Shown: positions 1 to 8,659 of the stretch, piece after piece
Layout: each line of letters opens with the position of its first letter
Position numbering within the stretch: the first letter of the stretch is position 1
NCBI GenBank assembly: GCA_046727175.1
Contig: JBKPCD010000214.1
Coordinates: 1 to 35,778, forward strand
Direction of reading: 5' to 3'
Source: JBKPCD01 sp046727175
Lineage (GTDB): Bacteria; Acidobacteriota; Vicinamibacteria; Vicinamibacterales; 2-12-FULL-66-21
Length of the DNA stretch: 35,778 nucleotides
The notes under the pieces: model-generated
Database searches by the model: none
What the model saw: the letters and a program-made list of their open reading frames with translations, nothing else
Told to the model about the DNA's origin: nothing
Made by a program: the position numbers and the translations under genes

Positions 1-1
1 A

Positions 2-241
2 CTGGGTGACGACCATAATCTCGTCGTCCTGGCGGCAACGCTGAGAGGCTGCCGCGATCTGCGAACGATGCGCGCGGACATCCGGCATATCGATCGTCTT
101 GCCGCGCGGATGCGTCAACCACTGCGGCAGCGCGCGTTCGCGCTCGGCCGCCGGTTGTATGTCCGGAAACCGAAGGCGTTCGCCCGCTGGATTCGCAGAT
201 CCGCCAAACAGCCACGTCCGCAGCAGACAGCCGCCGCGTGA
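2..241 (+). CDS. CHAD domain protein, C-terminal part (gene starts before the window)
   Basis: The reading frame is open from base 2 to a TGA at 239-241 and gives about 79 residues. It begins LGDDHNLVVL and later has the stretch LGRRLYVRKPKAF, both typical of the C-terminal half of CHAD domains (conserved His-rich alpha-helical domain). CHAD domains bind inorganic polyphosphate through basic and histidine residues, and the visible segment is strongly basic. The gene is too short to appear in a length-filtered ORF list because its 5' part lies outside the window. The next gene, an inorganic pyrophosphatase, begins 6 bases after the stop in the same frame, suggesting co-transcription. Whether this was a stand-alone CHAD protein or a CYTH-CHAD fusion cannot be seen. 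Confidence 0.75.
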   Translation: MGDDHNLVVLAATLRGCRDLRTMRADIRHIDRLAARMRQPLRQRAFALGRRLYVRKPKAFARWIRRSAKQPRPQQTAAA

Positions 242-247
242 GGTTCA

Positions 248-751
248 TTGCGCGATCTCCACAAACTCAAGACATTCGCCGGCGAGGATGTGTTTCATGT
301 TGTAGTGGAATCGCCTCGTGGAGCGGTCGTGAAGCTGAAGTACTCGTCGGATCTCGGGGCGATGTCAATCTCCCGCCCGCTTGTGCTTGGTGTCATGTAC
401 GCGTGCGACTGGGGTTTCGTGCCCTCAACGGAGGGTCCGGACGGTGATCCAATCGATGCGGCGATCTGGTGGGACGTTACCACCTATCCGGGCGTCGTTA
501 TCCCGTGCCGCGCCCTGGCGGTCGTACGCGTCGAACAGAACAAGGCGGACAACTCCGGCCGCATTCGTAACGATCGAGTCCTGGCGGTGCCGGTCGCCTC
601 CCGACGAGAGGTTGCTCTGACTGTGCGCGTCCGCCAAGAGATCGAGCAATTCTTGGTTGCGGCGACGGCACTCGAAGGCAAAGAGCCGCGCATTCTCAGC
701 TGGGACGATGGCGAAGCGGCACTGGCGCTGATTCGATCATCGGCCACCTGA
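248..751 (+). CDS. ppa: Inorganic pyrophosphatase, class I (soluble)
   Basis: Soluble enzyme hydrolysing pyrophosphate to two phosphates, pulling biosynthetic reactions forward. At residues 65-71 it carries DGDPIDA, an exact fit to the family I pyrophosphatase signature D-x-D-[PE]-x-D whose aspartates bind the catalytic metals. The preceding stretch (YACDWGFVPST, about 51-61) matches the family's Y-x-Y-D-x-G-F-I-P block. Length (167 aa) is normal for a bacterial enzyme. The only start before the conserved region is TTG at 248; an upstream GAGG (about 240-243) overlaps the stop of the CHAD gene, consistent with translational coupling. The RNDRVLAVP segment corresponds to the usual DDK-IAVP block with D/K changed to N/R, a variant rather than a break. 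Confidence in family is high; the start is less certain. Confidence 0.9.
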   Translation: MRDLHKLKTFAGEDVFHVVVESPRGAVVKLKYSSDLGAMSISRPLVLGVMYACDWGFVPSTEGPDGDPIDAAIWWDVTTYPGVVIPCRALAVVRVEQNKADNSGRIRNDRVLAVPVASRREVALTVRVRQEIEQFLVAATALEGKEPRILSWDDGEAALALIRSSAT

Positions 752-855
752 GCCCAGGCTTTTCGCCTCCGGGGGACTGAAGTTGAAGGTTTTTTCCGTG
801 TGTGGAATGAGGGGCACTGGGGGGACCGTTCATCCGAGCAATCCGCACCACGTGT

Positions 856-1442
856 TTGGAGTTCATCCTGCATGCCGATTTACCTTTTCAGGTTGGAGTG
901 TTCGACCAACCTTCCCTCATAAGAACGATGGCTGGGTATCGGGGCTACGGACTCTCGAAATACGAGAAGGTTTTGGACGAGGCGGGAGACTGGCTGAAGG
1001 CATACCAAGACGACGATTTCCTCTTCGTGCAGCCTTCAAGATGCATCGAACTTCTGCCAGCTTCCTGTTGAAATTACCGATACGTCGAACATCGACGGCG
1101 GCACCGCGCTGACACTCGACGTTTACTCCTCGAATCAATACAAACGGCTCGTGTATGAAGCGCTCAGAGGGATTGTCGTTGATGGCGCAACCCTCGGGGC
1201 GGACGTATCAGTAGGCGAGCGCCTCACCTTGCTTGGGTTCTTTTCGGTCAACCTCAAAACGGCGCTCGACACCATTCCCGCCAGTGCCACCTCTCCGGGT
1301 CTTGCATGGGGAGTTTAAAGACGCGCTGGAATTGTTTGTGTTTTGGAAAGGCGACGAAGCCCGCGTGGCCGAAGGGGCAGACCTGTGGATAGCCCATTCG
1401 CAACTCCTATCGAACCGGACGTTAATGGTCAGCGATTGCTAG
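856..1442 (+). pseudogene. Frameshifted remnant of an unrecognised gene
   Basis: Three overlapping plus-strand frames each hold protein-like sequence and pass the reading on: frame 1 from 856 to 1071 (contains YRGYGLSKYEKVLDEAGDW), frame 2 from about 1040 to 1318 (contains DGGTALTLDVYSSNQYKRL), and frame 3 from about 1299 to 1442 (contains GEFKDALELFVFWKGDE). None has a clear ribosome binding site, and composition is ordinary for coding DNA. The simplest reading is one gene of roughly 190 codons with two frameshifts; two adjacent small genes are possible. I do not recognise the family and assign no function. It lies between the pyrophosphatase and a 260-bp stretch without genes. Confidence 0.35.
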
Positions 1443-1705
1443 GCGGTAGCGGAGGTCGAAGTTGATCCGACAGACGTCAGCGAGGTGCTCACCCCCTCCG
1501 CCTCTAATACTACTTTGTTAATTTGCATTTCGACGCTCACGATCGCCCCTATGATGCGTAGAGTTGAAGAATCTTGCACGTCATCGTTGTCGACCGGCAG
1601 GTGAAGACATGCATTCGCAAAATGTCATTGGAGATGACTGTCGCGCCCAGCCTTCGCTCACGCCTGCCATCCTGAGCCTGAGCTTCGGTTGCAGGCCAGC
1701 CTTGG

Positions 1706-2299
1706 TCATTGTTTCCAGATGGCAAAGTTCAGGCGCAGCTTTTTGCGCCCGAGCAGTTCCCGCCAGTCGATGAACAGCACGCCGGAAATCAGCAGCACAC
1801 CGGCGGCCGCCGTCAGGCCCGTTTGCCAAGAGACCTTGCCGTGCAGCAGATCGGTTGCTTCTTCTGCGGTCACTTTGGCGGTGAAGAGAACCCAGGCGTC
1901 GCCGAGGAATTTGCCGATGGCGAACCCCGGCAGAATATTCCATGGATTCACTTGCGCCATGCCGGCCGCGGTGAAAAGGGCCGTCGTCGAGAGTGGTGAA
2001 ATCGCATACAGCATGACGAACGTGTTCGCGTGCCAGAATCGCCTGCCGAGTTTTTTTCCAAGGAAGGAGAGGTTGTCGTTCTCCCAGCGGCGGAAGATTC
2101 TGGCCGAGACGCGCGGCATGTAGAGCATGAGGATGTAACGGCCGATCACCGAGCCGATGGCGCCCGCCGCGATGATGGCCCACGGATTCGGTGTCCACTT
2201 GACAATGATGAAAGCGAGGATAGTCCACGCGGGCGGCGCGAACACCGGAACGGTGTCGACGAGAAGAGCGGCGGCGAAGGCCGCTAAATACAGCGCCAT
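1706..2299 (-). CDS. Integral membrane protein, VTT/DedA-like
   Basis: A 197-aa polytopic membrane protein. Hydrophobic stretches lie near residues 1-20, 22-35, 42-58, 90-105 and 160-175, and a glycine/proline-bearing segment (VNPWNILPGFAIGKFLGD, about residue 118-135) recalls the re-entrant region of VTT (DedA/SNARE-associated) proteins, which are implicated in lipid flipping. The resemblance is of layout and mood only; the canonical DedA F/Y-x-G-R motif is not seen, so the family call is tentative. The ATG at 2299 is preferred over a TTG at 2338 because the upstream 13 residues are polar and arginine-rich. No Shine-Dalgarno sequence is evident. The gene stands alone on the minus strand, 142 bp downstream of another membrane protein gene in the same direction. 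Confidence 0.55.
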   Translation of the reverse strand: MALYLAAFAAALLVDTVPVFAPPAWTILAFIIVKWTPNPWAIIAAGAIGSVIGRYILMLYMPRVSARIFRRWENDNLSFLGKKLGRRFWHANTFVMLYAISPLSTTALFTAAGMAQVNPWNILPGFAIGKFLGDAWVLFTAKVTAEEATDLLHGKVSWQTGLTAAAGVLLISGVLFIDWRELLGRKKLRLNFAIWKQ

Positions 2300-2441
2300 T
2301 GCCGTTGATCGTATTGGTCGAGCTACTCGGGAGCTCAACCGCTCCGGACGATATACTGCGAGCGGTGCGTGTCCGGTCTGGACTTCAAAACAGTATCTAG
2401 CCTAAGCCTAGCAGCCCGTGGTGAAAGTCGGGCACAGCCTG

Positions 2442-3212
2442 TTAGTTAGAGGCCGCTGGCAACTCTGCGCGCCGCTTGATGGCTCGCAACCACATCATCC
2501 GAATGATTGAGCTACCGGGATAGATGACACGCCAGTATGCTGCAAAGCGCCGGCGAATCGTCGCATCGGTTGTGAACACGCGCGTCTCCGTCGTCAGCCG
2601 CGTCCAAGTCGATCCAATGGATCGCAGCCGAAAATTCATGACAGCGATGGCAAAGCCCGGCGAGTGAATCGCCGTGAATGTCGCGGCCGTAATCTGGGGC
2701 GGTGGGTTCGCCCTTGCGGCCTTCGGCGCCGCCACAAACGTGCCGAGGACCATTTCACTCGGTGGCTCATCCGCGAGGAGATAGAAGCCACTGCTCAGCG
2801 CAACCTCGCAGAACGGCTTGTCGCCTGGGGGATTGAGAATGCTGTCAGGCCTTGGCTGTCCGAAGCGCCGAATGAATGTGAGCGTCCGTAGTAGCGCGAT
2901 CTCGTTCACGGTGACGGCACAAATGGTACGGTAGGTCCGTTCTGGGGACGCCTCGATGGTGGTCTCGTGCACTTCGCTGAATTGGTAGACGGGAACGATC
3001 TGGTCGAGCCGGCTGACCGGCGATGCCACGCGAGTCTCGTGCGTGGGCCATACCAGCGTGCCGACGCCGACGGCAATGGCTAGAAACCAAGCGACGAAGG
3101 CTCGGCGCCGCGTACGCAGTCCGAGCCATGAAATGGGCCGGATAAGTGCGAGCGCGGCAACGGCGGCGACGAGGCCGAATGCGTACAGAAGGATCGACAA
3201 CAAGACACCCAT
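2442..3212 (-). CDS. Membrane-anchored hypothetical protein with SRPBCC/START-like domain
   Basis: A 256-aa protein. Residues 1-25 and about 38-58 are hydrophobic helices separated by a short basic loop (RTRRR), so the N-terminus is a hairpin anchor. The remaining 190 residues look like a SRPBCC/START-type fold: it opens with YQFSEVHETTIEASPERTY, as in polyketide-cyclase-like proteins where 'I.aspe.v' begins the first strand, and ends with a helix (RRRFAAYWRVIYPGSSIIR, then MMWLRAIKRRAE) typical of the terminal alpha-helix of that fold. Ligand and role are unknown. No Shine-Dalgarno sequence precedes the ATG. It may form a loose minus-strand pair with the membrane protein downstream. Confidence 0.55.
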   Translation of the reverse strand: MGVLLSILLYAFGLVAAVAALALIRPISWLGLRTRRRAFVAWFLAIAVGVGTLVWPTHETRVASPVSRLDQIVPVYQFSEVHETTIEASPERTYRTICAVTVNEIALLRTLTFIRRFGQPRPDSILNPPGDKPFCEVALSSGFYLLADEPPSEMVLGTFVAAPKAARANPPPQITAATFTAIHSPGFAIAVMNFRLRSIGSTWTRLTTETRVFTTDATIRRRFAAYWRVIYPGSSIIRMMWLRAIKRRAELPAASN

Positions 3213-3273
3213 TCTAATTAGCCGCCCGTCTTAACAGATCGACCCGATCGATCTTTCGTACTACACTCTGCCC

Positions 3274-4741
3274 ATGGCGATGGGCAAACGCACACGCGAT
3301 CGACAGCCGACGATGTGGGTGGCCACGACGGATTTCCCGACCGCCGCCAGCCACCCGTTCTATAGGGCGATTGAATCAGCTGCTGCGCGAGCATGGGTTC
3401 GACGACTTCGCAGAAGCTCAATGCGCCACGTTCTACGCCGAAACGATGGGCCGGCCCGGCGTGCCGCCGGGGATCTATTTCCGGTTGCTGTTGATTGGCT
3501 ACTTCGAGGGCATCGACTCGGAGCGCGGCATCGCTTGGCGCGCAGCGGACTCGTTCGCCCTCCGGGAGTTTCTTGGGTTGGTGCTGCCGGAGGCCCCACC
3601 GGATCACTCGACGATTTCGCGCACGCGCCGTCTGATTGATCTCGAGACGCATCACGCCGTCTTCACCTGGATTCTGCAACGACTCGCCGACGCCGGGTTG
3701 GTCAAAGGCAAGACGATCGGCATGGACGCGACGACATTGGAGGCCAACGCGGCCTTGCGCAGCATCGTGCGTCGGGACACCGCCGCCACCTATCAGGAGT
3801 TTTTGACCCAGTTGGCGCAGGCCTCGGGCTTCGAGACGCCCACGCGTGAGGACTTGGCGCGCCTCGATCGCAAGCGGCCGAAGAAGGGATCGAATGACGA
3901 CTGGACGCATCCGCTCGACCCCGACGCGAAAATCACGAAGATGAAAGACGGGCCGACCCACCTGGCGCACAAAGCCGAGCACGCCGTGGACTTGGAGACC
4001 GGTGCCGTGGTGGCCGTCACGGTGCAGGATGCGGACGCAGGCGATACGGCCACGAGCGTCGACACGCTCATCGAGGCCGCAGAACAGGTGGAGACCGTGG
4101 TGCCCGACGGCGAGATCTAAGAAGTCGTCGCCGACAAGGGCTATCACAGTAATCAAGTGTTGGTGGACCTCGAAGCGGTCGGCGTCCGGAGCTACATCTC
4201 GGAGCCGGATCGCGGCCGTCGGAAGTGGGAAGACAACACCGAGGCCCGTGATGCCGTGTACCGCAACCGGAGACGGATTCGGGGCGCACGAGGGAAACGG
4301 CTCTTGCGCCAGCGCGGGGAGCGACTCGAACGTCCGTGTGCCCACCTCTATGAAACCGGACGGATGCGGCGCGTCCATCTGCGGGGTCACGACAATATTC
4401 GCAAACGACTGCTGGTGCACGCCGCGGCGCTGAATCTCGGCTTGCTCATGCGCACGCTCTTCGGCGTCGGCACGCCACGAGGGCTCCAGGGCCGTGCAGC
4501 GGCGCTGCTTGCCACGTTGTGGTCGCTCATGTGGCATCCGGAAACGACTGCTACGACGATCTGGACGCGTTTCTGGCCCTCGACGGCACCAACTGACTTA
4601 CACACACGTCGCGACGCACACGGCATTAGATTGGTGCTCGGAAGGCTTTTGCCACGGGCTGCTAGCCTTAGTCTGTCTAGCGTCCGATCTCGCTCGGCCG
4701 AGCAAGCCGCGATTCGGCAAAATCTCACAAGCGCCCTCTAA
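3274..4741 (+). pseudogene. IS transposase, DDE_Tnp_1 type (IS1182/IS5-like), inactivated
   Basis: Joined across two lesions this is a full-length transposase. It begins MAMGKRTRDRQPTMWV at ATG 3274, switches frame at a GGG run around 3365-3367 (likely one inserted G), then continues RLNQLLREHGFDDF. The family blocks GIYFRLLLIGYFEGIDSERG, DHSTISRTRR, the first catalytic Asp in IGMDATTLEANA, and KITKMKDGPTHLAHKAEH follow. A TAA at 4118-4120 cuts the frame between VPDGEI and EVVADKGYHS, which contains the second catalytic Asp. The C-terminal part (NIRKRLLVHAAALNLGLLMR) continues in the same frame to a stop at 4741, where the last 50 residues are probably off-frame. No terminal inverted repeats were identified, so the element limits are unknown. 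The protein cannot be made intact. Confidence 0.85.
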
Positions 4742-4998
4742 ACTGAGGTCACGACACCTCCCGCCGTTCGTCTCCGCGCCTGCGAAGCTCGACAGAACCA
4801 CAGCAGCAAGAAGAGTGATCGAAGAAGCTCGTGCCATGATCGACTCCAGTCTGGGCGACTGCCTCTGGGCCGCCGTTCTTTCCAGCCTTTCTTCGTGGCC
4901 TGCTTGCAAATGGTCGATCCTCATCGGATGATCTCACCGACCGGCGTGCGCGCCAGGCCGGCGAGGTCCATCGCGCGATCCTTCTCGACGCAACGCAT

Positions 4999-5151
4999 CT
5001 AGATGCGGCCGAGAAGTAACAGCACGATGAGAATGATCAGGATCAGCCCGAGCGTCCCGCTCGGCGCATACCCCCAATTGCGGCTGTGCGGCCACGCCGG
5101 CACGGCGCCGAGGGCCATCAAGAGAAGAATGACGATGAGAATGGTAATCAC
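4999..5151 (-). CDS. DUF3309 family small membrane protein
   Basis: A 50-aa protein too short for the usual ORF cut-off. It starts with GTG at 5149-5151 behind a good Shine-Dalgarno (GGAGG, four to five bases upstream) and ends with TAG. Two hydrophobic helices (MITILIVILLLMALG and the C-terminal GLILIILIVLLLLGRI) flank a conserved middle containing PAWPHSRNWGYAPSG. This layout, W-P-x-S-x-x-W-G-Y-x-P-S-G between two leucine/isoleucine runs and a terminal GRI, is diagnostic of DUF3309. The family is an uncharacterised, often stress-associated inner-membrane protein found near other small stress genes such as DUF892 proteins. The function is unknown; the gene call is strong. Confidence 0.85.
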   Translation of the reverse strand: MITILIVILLLMALGAVPAWPHSRNWGYAPSGTLGLILIILIVLLLLGRI

Positions 5152-5922
5152 TTTGTCCTCCGAGCAGTGTCCCGTGTGTCCTTACGCGCCGCATCGATCG
5201 CGGCCAACTGTCATACGGCTGGGATCGGGAGCAAAGCAGAGGCCAGCCTCTGCCAGAGCCAGAATCAGCAGCGTTGCACAAAGCAGATCGCTGTGCGGGA
5301 TCCTGCTGAGTCGCCGCCATTCCACATACGAGGAAAGCGACCACCCCAATTGTCCGTTGTACCTCTGCCGTGCGAGCCGGTGCGAAGGTGACGTCAGCCA
5401 ACGACCATCCACGTTCCTACCGCGGCAGGACTCGCCTCCACCCGTCGAGGAATCGCCACAGCCCATCGATCGGACCTGATTTTTGGCGTCGAAGGCGAGG
5501 ACTTTGTCACGTGCGTTGATGTGTCCTGGAGCGAGGAGTGGAACGGCACCGAGCAAGACGTCATTTTCGAATCGCTGGCGAGAAACTGTTCGTTGAGACC
5601 GCCACAGCACCAAGCATCGTCTTCGCCGGCAAGACCGACGTCCGCAGTCGTGTGGTAGAGGGAGGAATGACCGCGTCGCGTAAGTGGACCGGAATGTCAT
5701 CGGACGGGTGCATCGACACGCGGTTGTACCGTGCGGATGTGAATTTCGTGCAGCCTCGCGTAATGACCTAAGCGATACCAAAGGGACGTCGAGGCAAACC
5801 CGAGTGGGAGGTCATCTGATCAATGGCCGTCTCCTGGCTCATTGTCCGCAATTCAGCTCGCGGCTAAGCGCAGGACGTTAGTCAGACCGCTGACCGAACA
5901 CGCGGCAAGGTTGAGGAGTAGC
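5152..5922. other. 771-bp stretch with no supportable gene
   Basis: Open frames exist on both strands (for example plus 5538-5771 and minus 5182-5781), but they are arginine/serine-rich or lack a start signal and match nothing I recognise. The plus frame around 5590-5770 (contains GGMTASRKWTGMSSDG) looks mildly protein-like and could be a decayed gene, given that the next gene downstream is decayed. The 5152-5165 part is the leader of the DUF3309 gene. Confidence 0.4.
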
Positions 5923-6316
5923 ATGAATCCATTCGTCGGCACGTGGGTCGAGAACATCGAAAAGTCCCGTCGGCATGCGAACCATCAATTCCAGAGTGCG
6001 AACGCTCAGCTTTGAGGTGTCCGGCGACGTTGTCACGTTAACCCATTCTGGGTCAATATGGCCGCAAAGCAGGAATCCGGCACGACGGTGCTCCATCCGG
6101 ACGGACAGGAGCATCCAGTCTCTTCCCAAGCCCCAGCTGTAGTTACCAAGTGGGTGACTCTCATGTTCTGACGTCGGAAGGACGGAAGGACGGCACACGG
6201 TCGGCACGGGCACCTATGCGGTCTCGGAAGACGGAGCGACACTCACTGCCACGGTCGCCGGGACGGACGCGGCAGGGGCAGCGTTCGAGCAAGTCATCGT
6301 GTTCGATCGCGGATAG
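5923..6316 (+). pseudogene. Small beta-rich (lipocalin-like) hypothetical protein, multiply frameshifted
   Basis: An ATG at 5923 sits behind a clear ribosome binding site (GAGGAG, 5913-5918). Stitching frames gives a coherent protein of about 130 residues: MNPFVGTWVENIEKSRRHAN, then LSFEVSGDVVTLTHSG, then NMAAKQESGTTVLHPDGQEH, then SHVLTSEGRKDG, then TVGTGTYAVSEDGATLTATV and finally AAFEQVIVFDRG followed by TAG at 6314-6316. At least four single-base shifts are needed (near 6005, 6052, 6150 and 6197). The repeated strand-turn pattern and the N-terminal NPFVGTW resemble small secretion-less lipocalin-like hypothetical proteins; function is unknown. Each piece keeps the family-like chemistry, so the decay is recent. 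Confidence 0.7.
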
Positions 6317-6521
6317 CATTCGGCGGCGGGCGTCGCCGGGGAGCGTTCGGCCTCGTCTGGTATGCCACTACGGCCACACCTAGCGCTCACCTAGCCCTGT
6401 CATTCAGCTTGGGCTTACGTACCGTTCTGGGGTTCACGCCTCAGCTTGAAAGTCAGCCGGTGTGGTCGTACAGTCGAGTCTGTATCGAGGCCGTTTCACG
6501 TGTTTGCAGGGGAACCCGACC

Positions 6522-6719
6522 ATGGACACTGACCGCAAGCTGGGCGAGGTTGCAGCCAACCTTGACGACATGTCCGACACGCTCGAGGATCTCAAGGACA
6601 CGGTGGAAGAGCGAAGAGCACCGAGCGGCGAAACGCTCGATCAGCTTCAGGAAGACATCGAAGAAGCGTCCGACACGATCGACGAGATTGTCGATCCGGA
6701 AAGGCCACGCAAACCCTGA
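6522..6719 (+). CDS. Small acidic coiled-coil hypothetical protein
   Basis: A 65-aa protein starting at ATG 6522 (AGGGG about 6509-6512 is a plausible ribosome binding site). It is highly acidic and helical, with heptad-like spacing of Leu/Ile through EVAANLDDMSDTLEDLKDTV and a second stretch LDQLQEDIEEASDTIDEIV. It has no signal peptide, membrane helix or catalytic motif. An 11-bp perfect hairpin begins 24 bases after the stop, so it looks like a free-standing, monocistronic transcript. I do not recognise a named family; the acid-rich coiled coil suggests a protein-binding or surface-stress role only by analogy. Confidence 0.6.
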   Translation: MDTDRKLGEVAANLDDMSDTLEDLKDTVEERRAPSGETLDQLQEDIEEASDTIDEIVDPERPRKP

Positions 6720-6742
6720 AGGCCACGTCGAAGGGACCGCGC

Positions 6743-6775
6743 GCGTCCTGTTTCGTATGAACCCAAACAGGACGC
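6743..6775 (+). terminator. Perfect 11-bp stem-loop after the small acidic gene
   Basis: Arms GCGTCCTGTTT (6743-6753) and AAACAGGACGC (6765-6775) are exact inverted repeats around an 11-base loop. It lies 24 bases downstream of the stop of the 65-aa gene. There is no T-tract, so it is either a non-canonical terminator or an mRNA 3'-end stabiliser. Confidence 0.6.
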
Positions 6776-7485
6776 CACGAGCGAGAAATCCGACGTTCAG
6801 CTCGTGAACCACTTCGACATAGCCTGGCCACATTCCCCATCTCCGACATTCGCGTGAGTTCGCGTCGATCGCGGACGCCGAGGGCGGCAACACCTTGAAC
6901 AGATCGAGCGAGTAACGCGTCTTGTAGGTCCAGAGCGGAGCAAGTTGGTCGATGCGCTGTGCGCCACTGATAGGCGGGCAGCGCGCTTCCTCGAGGCCAG
7001 CAGCGATCCTTGATGCCTTTCTTGCTGAACGTGGGGGGCGAACCCACGCAGACCCGAAATCCAAGTCGCTCGAGGGTGAAGGGTGAAGATGAACAGCCCC
7101 TTCACTATCCCTTTCTCTTAGATAAATTAATACTCAACTCTGTATTTATTGTTTCTTAGAACAAGAATGTAAGGACCTCAGTTTCATCGTCACCCTTCAC
7201 CATCCTGGGTAGAGCAGGTACCCGAAACGGCCAGGAAAACTGGCGAGATTTTTTCTGCGCTTCTATCAATGTCCCGGGCGGGTCGCCGAAAAGCGAGGTG
7301 GGACAGGGGGTTTTTGGCCGGCCCGAGGAGTTGGGGCGCCGACCGAGGTTGCCACCGGAATTCGCGATCCCCTGCGGCGTTCCGGGTCACTCTCGATAGA
7401 GTCCTATCGTTTATCGCGCGTTAACGATCAGCGGGGGTTTCACACGTGTCGCGGGCCAACGTTTTGGGAGACGCAGATGCTCGCG
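6776..7485. other. 710-bp stretch without a convincing gene
   Basis: A minus-strand frame runs through about 6790-7064 (contains LAPLWTYKTRYSLDLFKVL), which could be a gene fragment but has no recognisable family or start. An AT-rich island (about 7105-7180) bounded by an inverted repeat lies at 7075-7201 and is listed separately. The rest (7202-7485) shows only short palindromes. Confidence 0.4.
7075..7201. repeat. 127-bp segment bounded by 19-bp imperfect inverted repeats
   Basis: GGTGAAGGGTGA at 7075-7086 is an exact inverted match to 7190-7201. Extending inward, the arms match at 18 of 19 positions (7075-7093 and 7183-7201). The 89 bases between them are much more AT-rich than the surroundings and hold no ORF. 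No target duplication is visible at the edges, so a MITE-like element is only one option; a large cruciform or regulatory RNA structure is another. Confidence 0.55.
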
Positions 7486-8133
7486 CTACGTCGGGCGGAA
7501 GCGAGCCAGATACATGAGCGGTGTCCCGCTCCTGCGCTCGAGCGTGAACCCCGCAGCCTCAGCACGCTCCTTGAGCGAACGGAAGGAGACGAAGTCAGGG
7601 TCCATGAAGTGCTCTCCGACGACGAGTCTCCCCTCCGGTCTGAGTATCCTCCGTAATTCTCGAAGGACCGTGGGCGGATCGGGCGTTTCTCCGAGCACGT
7701 CAATCAGGTACGCACCGTCGAAGCTCGCCGACGCGTAAGGGAGTCTCCTACCGTCGCCGACTACCGGCGCGATGTTGAGGACACGTGCCTTGGCGGCCCT
7801 CCGTACGAGGTGGTCGAGCATCGGTCGCTGTATGTCGAGGACGTCGAGCCTTCCGGCTGCCCCGAGCGATGCGGCCAGGGGAAGCGTGTGCACCCCAATG
7901 CCGGGCCCAAGCTCGAAGATGCGCTCGCCGCTGCACGGTTGGAGCACATCACCGAGACGGCGAGGAGAGTGAAAACCTCTCGGCCATAGCAGCCCCCATC
8001 GAAACACGTGAGGCATGGGCCCCGGATATCTCCGGCTCAAGGCGTGAGACGCCCATCCCGCCGCTGCGGCCACGGCGAAGCCGCCGAGCGCGCCGGCGGG
8101 GGCACCGGCAATCGCGGCGGCAACCGTAAACAC
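7486..8133 (-). CDS. Class I SAM-dependent methyltransferase, membrane-anchored
   Basis: A 215-aa protein. Motif I of Rossmann methyltransferases is clear at about 73-80 (FELGPGIG), followed by the acidic end of strand 2 in DVLDIQ (about 97-102), a motif with VVGDGRRLPY (Asp before the adenine pocket) and the post-motif stretch DGAYLIDVLGE, then LRELRRILRPEGRLVVGE as in UbiE/COQ5-like enzymes. The first 27 residues are an alanine-rich hydrophobic segment that probably anchors it to the membrane. The substrate is unknown. The start is GTG at 8133; upstream the frame stays open a further 13 codons to a TGA without a better start, and the hydrophobic segment already seems to have begun there, so the true N-terminus may be slightly longer or frameshifted. 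It is transcribed away from the istB remnant. Confidence 0.8.
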   Translation of the reverse strand: MFTVAAAIAGAPAGALGGFAVAAAAGWASHALSRRYPGPMPHVFRWGLLWPRGFHSPRRLGDVLQPCSGERIFELGPGIGVHTLPLAASLGAAGRLDVLDIQRPMLDHLVRRAAKARVLNIAPVVGDGRRLPYASASFDGAYLIDVLGETPDPPTVLRELRRILRPEGRLVVGEHFMDPDFVSFRSLKERAEAAGFTLERRSGTPLMYLARFRPT

Positions 8134-8339
8134 AGCGGCGCCGGCCGCTGCGAAGAATCCCCAATCTTGGGGGTCTCATGTTCCGACCTGAGGAGCACCC
8201 GCGAATCGCTGCATGACCAGGGTCCTCATAACGTCGTGGAACGATGGGTCGTTTGGAAGATATTCGTGAAAACCGGCCAGCACGCGTCGCGGAGGCCACG
8301 CTCGCCGGCACGCGCAAGGGCTAACCTCGCGGAGCCCGC

Positions 8340-8602
8340 AACAGTCCCGCTGCTGATCATCGACGATCTCGACATGCGGAGACTCGCCACACCGCCGCCG
8401 AGGATCTCCGACGCTGCGAAGCGTCCACGCTCTTGACCTCAAATCGGGCCCGTCGACGACTGGCAAACTTCTCGGCGACACCGCCGCAGCTACCGCGTTG
8501 CTTGATCGCCTGCTCCACCACGCACACGTACTCAAATGCGGACCGCGCAACTGGCGCACGAAGGTGCACACTGACTTGCGCCCGGAGGAGGGCGTGAGAT
8601 AG
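8340..8602 (+). pseudogene. IS21-family istB ATPase helper gene, C-terminal remnant
   Basis: Several frames together spell the C-terminal half of an IstB-type ATP-binding protein: VPLLIIDDLDMRRL (Walker B-like DD), then HTAAEDL, then ASTLLTSNR, then PVDDW, and finally GKLLGDTAAATALLDRLLHH and AHVLKCGPRNWRTKVHTDLR, ending at TAG 8600-8602. At least three frameshifts separate the blocks. No Walker A region and no istA transposase are present, so this is only the tail of an old IS21 element. IstB normally assists the transposase by targeting insertion sites. Confidence 0.8.
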
Positions 8603-8659
8603 ATCTCAATTCATGTCGGACGCCACGCGTGTGGTGACCGGCTCTCCACGAGGACGCTG

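Noticed and set aside
3218..4537. 439-codon minus frame across the IS transposase
   Set aside because: Antisense shadow; the plus strand shows transposase motifs.
4598..4924. Minus frame with an apparent signal peptide (MARASSITLLAAVVLSSFAGA)
   Set aside because: Overlaps the IS end, has no downstream domain and no ribosome binding site; likely chance.
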